Shown here: positions 26,797-35,053 of the stretch, piece by piece
Position numbering within the stretch: the stretch's first letter is position 1
Layout of the letters: every line of letters begins with the position of its first letter
Assembly (NCBI GenBank): GCA_012519885.1
Contig: JAAYPI010000113.1
Coordinates: 1 to 40,857, forward strand
DNA from: Bacteroidales bacterium
GTDB lineage: Bacteria > Bacteroidota > Bacteroidia > Bacteroidales > Paludibacteraceae
DNA: 40,857 nucleotides
Direction of reading: 5' to 3'
Notes under the pieces: generated by a model
Database searches by the model: none
Told to the model about the DNA's origin: nothing
What the model saw: the letters and a program-made list of their open reading frames with translations, nothing else
Program-made: the position numbers and the translations under genes

Positions 26797-27738
26797 TTAC
26801 TCTTTCATATTTATAGCCTTTTTTTCCAATAAGTAGATAGATAGGAAACCAAGAATAGCGATAATAATAGCGATGAAAAACAATCCATCTATGTGAGGTA
26901 AAATACGTTCATAGCTTATTATTTTTACATCTGTATTCACCAATGCTCCAAATTTATTGGCTTCAACTAGATTTCCAACGGTATCATAAGAGTATTTCCA
27001 TGGCCAAATAACGGCTAAAGAACCTAATATGAAGCCAGTAAGCATTGCAATGGTTTGGTTCTTATAGGTTTTGTATAGCCAAGAAAGCAAATGCGAAAAA
27101 GCAGGAAGTCCTATTGCACAACCAATAGCCACAGCGACCAAGTTGGTAATATTGAATTCATTGATCGAGCGTAAAACAAGTTCGTAATTTCCCATCAGTA
27201 CCAAGACAAAACTACCTGATATGCCTGGTAAAATCATACTACATACTGCTACGATACCACAAATAACAAGATAAAAAAAGGAATCATTTTCACTTGCTGG
27301 ATTTAATATTGTTATTGAGGCGGCAATAGCTGTGCCAAGAATAAGAAATAAAATTACAGAGGTATTGTAGCTAGAAATAGTTTTACCCACCAGCCAAATT
27401 GAAGCAATGATTAAACCAAAAAAATACGACCAAATAAAAATGGGGTAATTAAGAAAAAGGAAGCTTAACAGTTTTGCAACTGTAAAGATACTGACAATTA
27501 CTCCTAACAGTACTACTGATAAAAAACCCAAGTCTGTATGTGTAGCAAATGCTTTAAATTTACCCTTTATCAATAATTTAATAGCCTCGCCATCGAAAGA
27601 TTTTAAGCTATCAATAATTCGTTCAAAAATACCCAATATAAGAGCTATTGTGCCTCCTGATACTCCTGGTATAACATTAGCAGTACCCATAGCAAAACCT
27701 TTAAAGAAAGTAGCGATGTTGTTTTTAAGCAGATTCAT
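26797..27738 (-). CDS. DUF368 membrane protein, PopT-type polyprenyl-phosphate transporter
   Basis: A 313-aa protein with about eight to ten membrane segments. It begins with the DUF368 hallmark FFKGFAMGTANVIPGVSGGT (~10-29), and a second, related motif CSMILPGISGSFVLVLMGNY appears in the second half: an internal duplication with conserved PG(V/I)SG re-entrant loops. DUF368 (PopT) and DedA proteins were shown to return undecaprenyl phosphate across the inner membrane, recycling the lipid carrier for peptidoglycan and surface glycans. The start at 27738 is selected over one 16 codons upstream because it aligns with the family N-terminus. Confidence 0.87.
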   Translation of the reverse strand: MNLLKNNIATFFKGFAMGTANVIPGVSGGTIALILGIFERIIDSLKSFDGEAIKLLIKGKFKAFATHTDLGFLSVVLLGVIVSIFTVAKLLSFLFLNYPIFIWSYFFGLIIASIWLVGKTISSYNTSVILFLILGTAIAASITILNPASENDSFFYLVICGIVAVCSMILPGISGSFVLVLMGNYELVLRSINEFNITNLVAVAIGCAIGLPAFSHLLSWLYKTYKNQTIAMLTGFILGSLAVIWPWKYSYDTVGNLVEANKFGALVNTDVKIISYERILPHIDGLFFIAIIIAILGFLSIYLLEKKAINMKE

Positions 27739-27790
27739 GTGTGTTTTTATTAGAAATGTGGCTGATAGAAACATATTGAAATACAAAGCA

Positions 27791-27820
27791 CAAAAGTAGC
27801 AATAGTTTATTGAAAAACAA
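27791..27820 (-). promoter_or_regulatory. Promoter of the DUF368 gene
   Basis: The minus strand has TACTTTTG at 27791-27798 and TTG at 27818-27820, with a 19-bp spacer. Confidence 0.55.
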
Positions 27821-27867
27821 GTAAATAAAAATGACTTATTATAGTCTATGGACTAATTTTTTAAACA

Positions 27868-28278
27868 TTACTTCTTGTTATCCAATTCGTTGGTTATGTC
27901 GCTTAGGTAGATTTCGAGAGCTTTAACGGATATGTATATTTCCCAAATCGAAGTTCCTAAAGAGAGGATGAGTAAAAATAAAGCTACCCCAAACACATAA
28001 GCAGCTATGAGTTGTAACTGTATGTATATCAGCAACATAGTAACAACGCATAAAAATAAACTTACAATGCCTTGCACTTGCATCGCTCGTGTGAGGTACA
28101 AGCGTTTACGTAAGTTGTTAATTTGTGCCCCCGTAATGGCTGAATGATCTTTGGTGTATTTTTCTTTCAGCGTTCGTACCACTTGGGCATACGACAAAAA
28201 ACGATTGGTATATGCCAACAGCAATAACGATACTGCAGAAAAAAGCAATGAAGGTGTAGTTAATGTAAGTTCTTCCAT
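27868..28278 (-). CDS. DUF2721 membrane protein
   Basis: A 136-aa protein with three hydrophobic segments (~9-25, ~70-88, ~92-112) and a basic stretch in between (NNLRKRLYLTRAMQ). This layout, with LLFSAVSLLLLAYTNRF at the start, matches DUF2721 proteins of unknown function. It is a single-gene unit with an ~80-nt leader that can form a hairpin. Nothing nearby hints at a role. Confidence 0.8.
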   Translation of the reverse strand: MEELTLTTPSLLFSAVSLLLLAYTNRFLSYAQVVRTLKEKYTKDHSAITGAQINNLRKRLYLTRAMQVQGIVSLFLCVVTMLLIYIQLQLIAAYVFGVALFLLILSLGTSIWEIYISVKALEIYLSDITNELDNKK

Positions 28279-28317
28279 ATTTACGTTATAGTAGGTTTAA
28301 CGAAATGAATCCACTTT

Positions 28318-28374
28318 TACCACACTAGTTGTTTTTGTTAACTGTTGTGGTAGTAGTATTTGCTTACAAAAATA
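28318..28374 (-). promoter_or_regulatory. Promoter and leader hairpin of the DUF2721 gene
   Basis: The -7 element TATTTTTG is at 28367-28374 (minus). The leader holds an imperfect 13-bp hairpin (28318-28330 with 28340-28352, two mismatches). Its role is unknown. Confidence 0.45.
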
Positions 28375-28384
28375 CAATTTTTTA

Positions 28385-29464
28385 TTAAACTAGCTCTTTT
28401 TCTCTAGCTTTGTATTCTTCTTGGATAGCATCCATGGTATCTTTTACGGTAACAATTGCTGTAGCCAAGTGTGCATTCGTGCCAGCAAATGCGTAACCCA
28501 TGGTCATATTGCCCTTGTATGCATTAAACAGAGCCAACATAATACAATAAGGGCTTGTTTCTATTTGGCAGGTTTTGATACAATGGAAAGGACAGCTTTT
28601 CGGTTGTTTTTCGCCATCTTTTACTTTTTGTAAAAAATCGCTAAAGATCGCTCTGCCAGGCATTCCCACTGGACTTTTTATTATCTCTACATCCGCTTCG
28701 GTAGCATCAATATACGCTTGTTTAAAAATTTCTGAAGCATCACATTCGGTCGTGGTTACAAAACGTGTTCCTAGTTGAACCCCATCAGCACCTAATTGCA
28801 TGATGTCATACATGTCTGCACCTGTGTAAATACCTCCAGCAGCTATAACGGGAATTTTGCAGTCGTGTGTTGTTTCTATTTCTTTAATTGTAGCTACTAC
28901 TTCTGGAATAATAGTCTCCAATCTGTAAGCATCGTCAGAAAGTTGAGATTCTTTATAGCCTAAATGTCCCCCTGCTTTTGGACCTTCTACCACCACAGCA
29001 TCTGGCAAATAGTTGTATGCAGCTTTCCATTTGTCGCAAATTAATTTGGCTGCTCTAGCTGACGAAACGATGGGAACTAATTTTGTGGTGCTATCTTTTT
29101 GTAAAAATGAAGGTAAATCGAGGGGTAATCCTGCACCAGAGAAAATGATATCTACTTTTTCGGCTATTGATGTTTTAACCATATCAGCAAAATTGGTCAT
29201 GGCGACCATGATATTTACACCAATAATTCCTTTTGTTTTTTCTCGTGCTTTTTTTATCTCTTCACGCAATCCTAATATACATGCTTCGGGATAATCTGAT
29301 GATAAATGTCGGTATAACAATCCTAGTCCTGCAGCAGACATAACGCCTACTCCTCCTTGATTAGCTACTGCTGAGGCTAAGCCTGATAATGAAATACCAA
29401 CGCCCATACCTCCTTGTATAATTGGAACGGGAATAACTAAGCCTCCAATATGTAAATTCTTCAT
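28385..29464 (-). CDS. Nitronate monooxygenase family FMN enzyme
   Basis: A 359-aa TIM-barrel flavoprotein. The family opening PIIQGGMGVGISLSGLA (~15-31) is followed by GVNIMVAMTNF, the active-site histidine region VEGPKAGGHLG, the phosphate-binding AAGGIYTGADM and LGTRFVTTTEC. Members oxidise nitronates such as propionate 3-nitronate; some relatives are FabK enoyl-ACP reductases, so the exact reaction is not proven. The C-terminal part has CPFHCIKTC, an unusual cysteine group that could bind a metal or Fe-S cluster. It is transcribed alone. Confidence 0.85.
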   Translation of the reverse strand: MKNLHIGGLVIPVPIIQGGMGVGISLSGLASAVANQGGVGVMSAAGLGLLYRHLSSDYPEACILGLREEIKKAREKTKGIIGVNIMVAMTNFADMVKTSIAEKVDIIFSGAGLPLDLPSFLQKDSTTKLVPIVSSARAAKLICDKWKAAYNYLPDAVVVEGPKAGGHLGYKESQLSDDAYRLETIIPEVVATIKEIETTHDCKIPVIAAGGIYTGADMYDIMQLGADGVQLGTRFVTTTECDASEIFKQAYIDATEADVEIIKSPVGMPGRAIFSDFLQKVKDGEKQPKSCPFHCIKTCQIETSPYCIMLALFNAYKGNMTMGYAFAGTNAHLATAIVTVKDTMDAIQEEYKAREKELV

Positions 29465-29486
29465 ATAGTATATATAAAATGGTGTG

Positions 29487-29494
29487 CAAAGATA
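29487..29494 (-). promoter_or_regulatory. -7 element of the nitronate monooxygenase gene
   Basis: The minus strand reads TATCTTTG, 22 nt before the start codon. Confidence 0.5.
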
Positions 29495-29614
29495 GTGTTA
29501 ATTTGCGGTATATTACGCATGCGGATTTAATTGGCGTCTATTCGGCAGAAAAAAGCCACAAATAATTGCACAGATAATTTTTGAACGAAAAAATTAATTT
29601 ACGTATATGTTTGG

Positions 29615-31753
29615 TTATGAGTTAGTTTTGTCGTTTTCTTTTGATTGCACAAATTCGCGTACAATTTCAATTAACGCATCGCCAAATTTTGTAACAGTAC
29701 GTTTGCCAAGGTGAGGAATTTGAAGTAATTCTGTTGGCGACAAGGGTAAATGTTGCACAATACCCAACAGAGCTTTTTGGTGTAAAATGGCATAGGCAGG
29801 TAGCTTTCTTTCAGAAGCTTCTTGTAGTCGCCAAGCTCGTAAGTGCTCGTATAGTTGTGCATGTTCAGTTTCTCCACTATTGATGGATACTTTCTGTTTC
29901 TCAGATGCTTTGGCAGTACGTTTTTTTGTAGATGTATGTTCAATGGCAGCTTCTAATTTGGCTTTTTGATAGGCACTAACGCTAAACCCATTGTTTTTAC
30001 AACTGCTTAAACAAGCGGTATGAATTTGTAGAGTTTCACTAAGTTGAGCATGTAAATCGTTTACTTGTTTTTCTGTCTCTTTGTTATCTACATCTACTTT
30101 TATCGCAGCAATAAGTGGTGCTACCAATGTGTTGAGTTGAACCAAAAAATAACTTGCTGCCGACTGTATGCGTTCTTGTAATGCTGCATTGTCTTGATAG
30201 TCGGGTGTGTTGCGAAACATCGAAAAGAAAACAGAAAGAAAACGACTACTTACTTGTTCAATATCTTGTTGTATGTGCTCAATGGATTGTTTTAGTTGTT
30301 CATGAATTGAAGGATACATCCCGATGAGTGGCGATTCTTTAAATAAGTAACTACCACGCACAAGAAGTTTGGTTATGTCAGAAAATTGCACCATTTCTGT
30401 TACTAAATAAGAAAAATACTCTCGTTCTAACACCGCTATTTTACTCTCATCTGGAGCATCTGTGGCTGATTGTTGCACAAAATCATGTATTACAGCGTCT
30501 TTTATTATGGCTCGATGCGAAATAGGAGAATTAAGCACCATTCCATTTAATGTGCGACAACGACTAAGTGCCACGTATGTTTGTCCGTGAGCAAACGAGG
30601 AAGCAATATCTATAATCGCTTTATCAAATGTTAGTCCTTGGCTTTTGTGAATCGTGATTGCCCAAGCCAAGCGAATAGGATATTGCTCAAAAGTGCCTTC
30701 TATATCTTCGCTAATCTCATTAGTTTCTTTGTTCAATACGTATTTTGCATTTGTCCATACGGCTTTTTGCAAACTAAATGGTTCGGGGTCATCGTTTGTT
30801 TGCACTTCGATAACATGCTCATCGATATGTGTTACCTTGCCTATTTTTCCGTTGTAAAAGCGTTTTGGAAAGCTTACATCGTTTTTGATAAACATAATTT
30901 GAGCTCCCTCTTTGATAGTCAACAACTCGTCAGCAGGATAAGCATGTTGCGGGAAATTTCCATTTACTTGTGCCTTATACGAAAATGCAGGACTGCTAAT
31001 TTTTGCTAAATGTTGGTCGTTGATTGTTTGTGCTTGGTGATTGTGTGTAGTTAAGCGAATATACTCTTCGCCTGCTGGAGGAACAAAATTTGGAATATAG
31101 CGTTTGTTTAATTCTTCAAGAGTCGTGGAGGTAGCTTTGTTGTCGCGTATTTGGTTTAATAAATCCAAAAAATGTTTCTCGCTTTGGCGATATACCTGTT
31201 TTAGTTCGATGGTAAGATAAGCTGTTTTTTGCAAGGCTTTGCTGTTAAAAAAATAGCTACTGGGGTAATACGCTTCTAGCAATCTTCTTTCTTCTTCTTT
31301 TATTACAGGAGATAGCTGGTGCAAATCGCCAATAAGTAACAGTTGTACGCCTCCAAAAGGTACGGTTGTGCGTCTGTATCTTCTCAATATGGCATCTACA
31401 CTGTCCAACAAATCGGCACGTACCATGCTCACCTCATCTATTACCAATAAATCTAAACTGCGTATGATGTTTATTTTTTCTTTGTTAAATTGGTATTTTG
31501 TATCTGTGGCAAATTCTGTACCAGGAATATAGGGAGCAAAAGGTAGTTGAAAAAATGAATGGATAGTAACGCCTCCTGCATTTATTGCCGCAATGCCAGT
31601 AGGAGCAAGTACTACCATGCGTTTGGGCGAGGTTGTTTTAAGTTGATGCAAGAAAGTGGTTTTTCCTGTACCCGCTTTACCTGTTAAAAACAAGTGAGTG
31701 CCTGTTTGCACTACACATCGCCACGCTAATTCAAGTTCTGTATTTGTTTCCAT
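29615..31753 (-). CDS. PIF1-like helicase with C-terminal HRDC domain
   Basis: A 712-aa SF1B helicase. Walker A is GKAGTGKTTF (~26-35), followed by LAPTGIAAIN, Walker B VIDEVSMVRADLLD, LIGDLHQLSPV, and the C-terminal helicase motifs IHKSQGLTFDKAIID and VALSRCRTLNGM. An HRDC-like domain closes the protein (LPAYAILHQKALLGIVQHLP to IPHLGKRTVTKFGDALI), the module also found in RecQ. PIF1-family enzymes unwind G-quadruplexes, R-loops and forks. The start at 31753 is chosen because the -7 element 31761-31768 lies just before it; longer versions begin upstream of the promoter. Confidence 0.88.
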   Translation of the reverse strand: METNTELELAWRCVVQTGTHLFLTGKAGTGKTTFLHQLKTTSPKRMVVLAPTGIAAINAGGVTIHSFFQLPFAPYIPGTEFATDTKYQFNKEKINIIRSLDLLVIDEVSMVRADLLDSVDAILRRYRRTTVPFGGVQLLLIGDLHQLSPVIKEEERRLLEAYYPSSYFFNSKALQKTAYLTIELKQVYRQSEKHFLDLLNQIRDNKATSTTLEELNKRYIPNFVPPAGEEYIRLTTHNHQAQTINDQHLAKISSPAFSYKAQVNGNFPQHAYPADELLTIKEGAQIMFIKNDVSFPKRFYNGKIGKVTHIDEHVIEVQTNDDPEPFSLQKAVWTNAKYVLNKETNEISEDIEGTFEQYPIRLAWAITIHKSQGLTFDKAIIDIASSFAHGQTYVALSRCRTLNGMVLNSPISHRAIIKDAVIHDFVQQSATDAPDESKIAVLEREYFSYLVTEMVQFSDITKLLVRGSYLFKESPLIGMYPSIHEQLKQSIEHIQQDIEQVSSRFLSVFFSMFRNTPDYQDNAALQERIQSAASYFLVQLNTLVAPLIAAIKVDVDNKETEKQVNDLHAQLSETLQIHTACLSSCKNNGFSVSAYQKAKLEAAIEHTSTKKRTAKASEKQKVSINSGETEHAQLYEHLRAWRLQEASERKLPAYAILHQKALLGIVQHLPLSPTELLQIPHLGKRTVTKFGDALIEIVREFVQSKENDKTNS

Positions 31754-31760
31754 TCGTATG

Positions 31761-31768
31761 CAAAAATA
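31761..31768 (-). promoter_or_regulatory. -7 element of the PIF1-like gene
   Basis: The minus strand reads TATTTTTG; only 7 nt separate it from the ATG, implying a leader of a few nucleotides or none. Confidence 0.5.
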
Positions 31769-31904
31769 CGATATATCTTTGGTAAACGAGCCATATTTTA
31801 TACTGCTTCTGTATTTTTTATTACACAAGTGTGTTATCATTCGCTAGTATTTTGTATCTTTACACGTAAGAGATAGTTGAACATAGAGGTTTTACGAATA
31901 AAGA

Positions 31905-32381
31905 ATGAAGATGGAAAGTACTAGTTTTATGCAACTTGCTATAGATTTAGCGATAGAGAATGTAAAACAGGGCAAAGGCGGACCCTTTGGTGCCGTAGTA
32001 GTAAAAGAGGGTAAAATTGTAGGTCAAGCAGCCAATTCTGTTACTTCGACCAACGATCCTACTGCTCATGCCGAAGTAAATGCAATTAGGCAGGCTTGTG
32101 CTCATTTAAAAACGTTCGATTTATCAGGCTGTGAGTTGTATGCCAGTTGCGAACCTTGCCCTATGTGTTTGGCTGCCATTTATTGGGCACGTATCGATAA
32201 AGTGTATGTGTCGGCTACTAAATACGATGCTGCGGAGGTTGGTTTTGATGATGCTTTTATTTACGAAGAATTTGCCTTGCCCAAAGAAAACAGAAAAGTA
32301 CTACAAGTACCTCTATTGGTACAAGAAGGCAAAGCTCCATTTAAGGCATGGAAACAGAAAACAGACAAAATTCCGTATTAA
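31905..32381 (+). CDS. guaD: Guanine deaminase (GuaD-like nucleoside deaminase)
   Basis: A 158-aa cytidine-deaminase-fold enzyme. Zinc ligands and catalytic Glu are in AHAEVNAIRQ and CEPCPMCLAAIYWAR. Around them, KGGPFGAVVV, TSTNDPTAHAE, AAEVGFDDAFIYEE and the tail PFKAWKQKTDKIPY match Bacillus GuaD closely, more than TadA, which edits tRNA. It would convert guanine to xanthine in purine salvage. The second ATG at 31911 is an alternative start. A -7-like TATCTTTA (31855-31862) is one mismatch from consensus. It diverges from the PIF1-like gene. Confidence 0.83.
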   Translation: MKMESTSFMQLAIDLAIENVKQGKGGPFGAVVVKEGKIVGQAANSVTSTNDPTAHAEVNAIRQACAHLKTFDLSGCELYASCEPCPMCLAAIYWARIDKVYVSATKYDAAEVGFDDAFIYEEFALPKENRKVLQVPLLVQEGKAPFKAWKQKTDKIPY

Positions 32382-32412
32382 CAAACCTAGATTATTTCTT
32401 GTAGACATAATA

Positions 32413-32459
32413 AATAGGCTGACTCAACATAAAATGGGTCAGCCTATTACACTTTTTTT
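32413..32459 (+). terminator. Terminator after the guanine deaminase gene
   Basis: A 13-bp stem (32413-32425 with 32436-32448, one G-T pair) is followed by ACACTTTTTTT, ending the plus-strand gene where it meets the convergent cysE. Confidence 0.85.
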
Positions 32460-32470
32460 AAGGGTATGGC

Positions 32471-33355
32471 TTATTTTATAAATACTTTTTCGTTTGGTTG
32501 CACATCTTCGGTAATCCATGTATTTCCGCCTATTACAGCATTTTCGCCAATGATGATTCTACCCAAAATAGTGGCACTGGCATAAATAATCACATTGTCT
32601 TTGATAATGGGATGTCTGTCTATGCCTTTAATTGGGATATTATTTTCATCAACAGGAAAACTTTTAGCACCCAGCGTTACCCCTTGATAAATACGCACAT
32701 TGTTTCCAATAATACATGTTTCGCCAATTACCACTCCTGTGCCGTGGTCAATGGCAAATGACTCGCCAATGCGTGCCCCAGGGTGAATATCAATACCTGT
32801 TTCGGCATGAGCCATTTCGGTAATTATGCGTGGAATGATAGGTGTTTGTAGTTTGTGTAATTCGTGTGCAATTCGGTAATTGGTAATAGCCCTAAGTCCT
32901 GGATACGAAATAATGATTTCACCGTAACTTTTAGCAGCTGGATCCATTTTATACATTGCCTCTACGTCTGTACGCAACACTTCTTTTATACGGGGTAATT
33001 GTTTTACAAACGAAAGGGTAATCGTAAATGCTTTTTCGCGTTTAGCTTCCAAGTCAATGTCTTCTTCTTTACAATCAAAACACAAACCAGCATATACTTG
33101 TTCCCAAAGCATAGTAAATAATTTTTCCACATTTACACCAATATGGTATGGCAAGGTTGTTTTGTTGACACTCGCATTGCCGAAAAAACCTGGAAACAAA
33201 ATAGAACGTGTTAATTTGATACTATCTTTCATTATTGCCCGTGACGGAAATGGTTCGCCCTCTTTGTTGGGGTGAAACATATTTTCTGTTGGGCATAAGC
33301 CTGTTAACTCGTCGATAACAGTCTTAATATCGGAGGCGTAATTCTTGTTTTTCAT
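32471..33355 (-). CDS. cysE: Serine O-acetyltransferase
   Basis: A 294-aa protein with a helical N-terminal region and a C-terminal left-handed parallel beta-helix made of hexapeptide repeats. The active site is in GIDIHPGARIGESFAIDHG and TGVVIGETCIIG; IYQGVTLGAKSF follows. It forms O-acetyl-serine from serine and acetyl-CoA, the first committed step of cysteine synthesis. The length is slightly above classic CysE and matches the Bacteroidetes form. It lies 18 bp downstream of the S41 protease gene on the same strand and probably shares its promoter; no functional link is obvious. Confidence 0.9.
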   Translation of the reverse strand: MKNKNYASDIKTVIDELTGLCPTENMFHPNKEGEPFPSRAIMKDSIKLTRSILFPGFFGNASVNKTTLPYHIGVNVEKLFTMLWEQVYAGLCFDCKEEDIDLEAKREKAFTITLSFVKQLPRIKEVLRTDVEAMYKMDPAAKSYGEIIISYPGLRAITNYRIAHELHKLQTPIIPRIITEMAHAETGIDIHPGARIGESFAIDHGTGVVIGETCIIGNNVRIYQGVTLGAKSFPVDENNIPIKGIDRHPIIKDNVIIYASATILGRIIIGENAVIGGNTWITEDVQPNEKVFIK

Positions 33356-33373
33356 CAGTTTACGTTCTTATTC

Positions 33374-34948
33374 TTATTGCAGGGTGTTGTAATATATCGA
33401 TTCGCTTTTTAGTACTTCGATGGCTTTTTTTACAAAATCGTTTGTTTCGTTTATTATTTCAAAATATTCGTTTGTCGACCAAAGATTGCGTGCAATGATT
33501 GCTTTTGCCTGTATTGCTAACAAGTCTTTCGTTTCGTTCCATTCTTCTTCCGTAAACGCGATTTCTTTTGCTAAGGTTTCTTGTTTTATATGGGAGAGAA
33601 CTTCTTGTGTGTCAAATTTCAATTTAAACGCTTCAAAAGTACTAAATTGTTTTGATAAAAGAGCTCTATTTTTTTCAGCATATACAATACTTATTTTTGT
33701 AATGATATGATTGCGTATCAGTTGACGGTGCAAGGTGGTATATTTAGTTGTGTCAGCAGGCACAAAAATATCAGGCATAATGCCACCTCCACCATATACA
33801 GTACGTTGGGTAACAAGGGTTTTGTATGTAAGTGAATCGGCAAATGTAATGCTGTCAGCCGATACAAACTCCCCATGTTTATAGCGATCAAGAATATCTT
33901 CCTCGTATTTTTCTTTTCCTTTTTCGTAAGGACGTTGAATGCTGCGTCCAGAAGGGGTGTAGTAACGAGCTACGGTAAGCCTAATTTCCGAACCATCGGG
34001 CATAGGTATTGGACGTTGTACCAATCCTTTGCCAAACGTGCGTCTGCCAATCACTACTCCTCTGTCCCAATCTTGCAAAGCTCCTGCTACAATTTCGCTA
34101 GCCGAAGCAGAATATTCATCTACTAATACGACTACTTTGCCACTTTCCATAAGTCCATTACGGCGAGTTGTCATTGTTTGTTTGGCATGATTGGCTCCTT
34201 CAGTATACACAACTGTACGTTTATTTGGGAGCAGTTCATCTACTATTTCAATCGCACTTTGCAAATAGCCACCTCCATTTCCTTGTAAATCAATGATAAG
34301 CGACTCCATGCCTTTCTTTTTCAAATTTTTTATGCCATCTACCACTTCTTGGTGGGTGGTGCTGGCAAAACGGTTGACTTTGATATATCCAATTTTATTG
34401 TCTACCATATAAAAAGCATCTACACTAAAAATTGGAATACGGTCGCGAATGATAGTAAACGGAATTGATTCGTTGTTTCGCAAAATAGTTACTTTTACTT
34501 GTGTTCCTTTGGGACCTTTTAAGCGTTTGGTAATGTCGCTAGTTTTCATTTTTACGCCAGCAATCGTGGTATCGTTAACCAAGATTATTTTATCGCCAGG
34601 CAATATGCCTAGTTTTTCGGATGGTCCGCCAGTTATTGATTGGATTACTACTAAGGTATCTTCTACCATATTAAACGATACGCCAATGCCATCAAAACTA
34701 CCTTGTAGTGCTTCTGTCGATTCTTTTACCTCATCTGCTGATAGGTAACTAGAATGAGGGTCTAGCTCATCGAGCATGCCTTTGATAGCCCATTCGGTTA
34801 GTTTACTAGGGTCAACTTTATCTACATAAAAATTGGTAATAGCTCCATACGAAAAGTTGAGTTTTTGCATTTCGAATTGGGCTGATGTTTGTGCAAAAGT
34901 GGCAACCCAACCAACAAGAAGGAGTATAGAAAGGATAGGAGTTTTCAT
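33374..34948 (-). CDS. S41 family C-terminal processing peptidase
   Basis: A 524-aa exported protease. A signal peptide (1-19, ending AFAQ-like TFAQ) is followed by an N-terminal helical part with DELDPHSSYLS, a PDZ domain (~85-165: GSFDGIGVSF, GILPGDKIILVND) and the catalytic domain. The Ser-Lys dyad is Ser282 in YSASASEIVAGALQD and Lys307 in TFGKGLVQ. Family members cleave proteins near the C-terminus in the periplasm, and PDZ binding gates activity. It heads a two-gene transcript with cysE, from the perfect -7 element at 34971-34978. Confidence 0.92.
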   Translation of the reverse strand: MKTPILSILLLVGWVATFAQTSAQFEMQKLNFSYGAITNFYVDKVDPSKLTEWAIKGMLDELDPHSSYLSADEVKESTEALQGSFDGIGVSFNMVEDTLVVIQSITGGPSEKLGILPGDKIILVNDTTIAGVKMKTSDITKRLKGPKGTQVKVTILRNNESIPFTIIRDRIPIFSVDAFYMVDNKIGYIKVNRFASTTHQEVVDGIKNLKKKGMESLIIDLQGNGGGYLQSAIEIVDELLPNKRTVVYTEGANHAKQTMTTRRNGLMESGKVVVLVDEYSASASEIVAGALQDWDRGVVIGRRTFGKGLVQRPIPMPDGSEIRLTVARYYTPSGRSIQRPYEKGKEKYEEDILDRYKHGEFVSADSITFADSLTYKTLVTQRTVYGGGGIMPDIFVPADTTKYTTLHRQLIRNHIITKISIVYAEKNRALLSKQFSTFEAFKLKFDTQEVLSHIKQETLAKEIAFTEEEWNETKDLLAIQAKAIIARNLWSTNEYFEIINETNDFVKKAIEVLKSESIYYNTLQ

Positions 34949-34970
34949 ACAGTATTTTTTTTCGTAACAA

Positions 34971-34978
34971 CAAAGGTA
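34971..34978 (-). promoter_or_regulatory. -7 element of the S41 peptidase-cysE transcript
   Basis: The minus strand reads TACCTTTG, a perfect -7 element 22 nt before the start codon. Confidence 0.55.
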
Positions 34979-35053
34979 CGCAAAACATTTTATTTAACAG
35001 AAATAGAAAAGTAGAGAAATGGTTAAAAAAGTAGAACTAGTACTATTTGTTCT

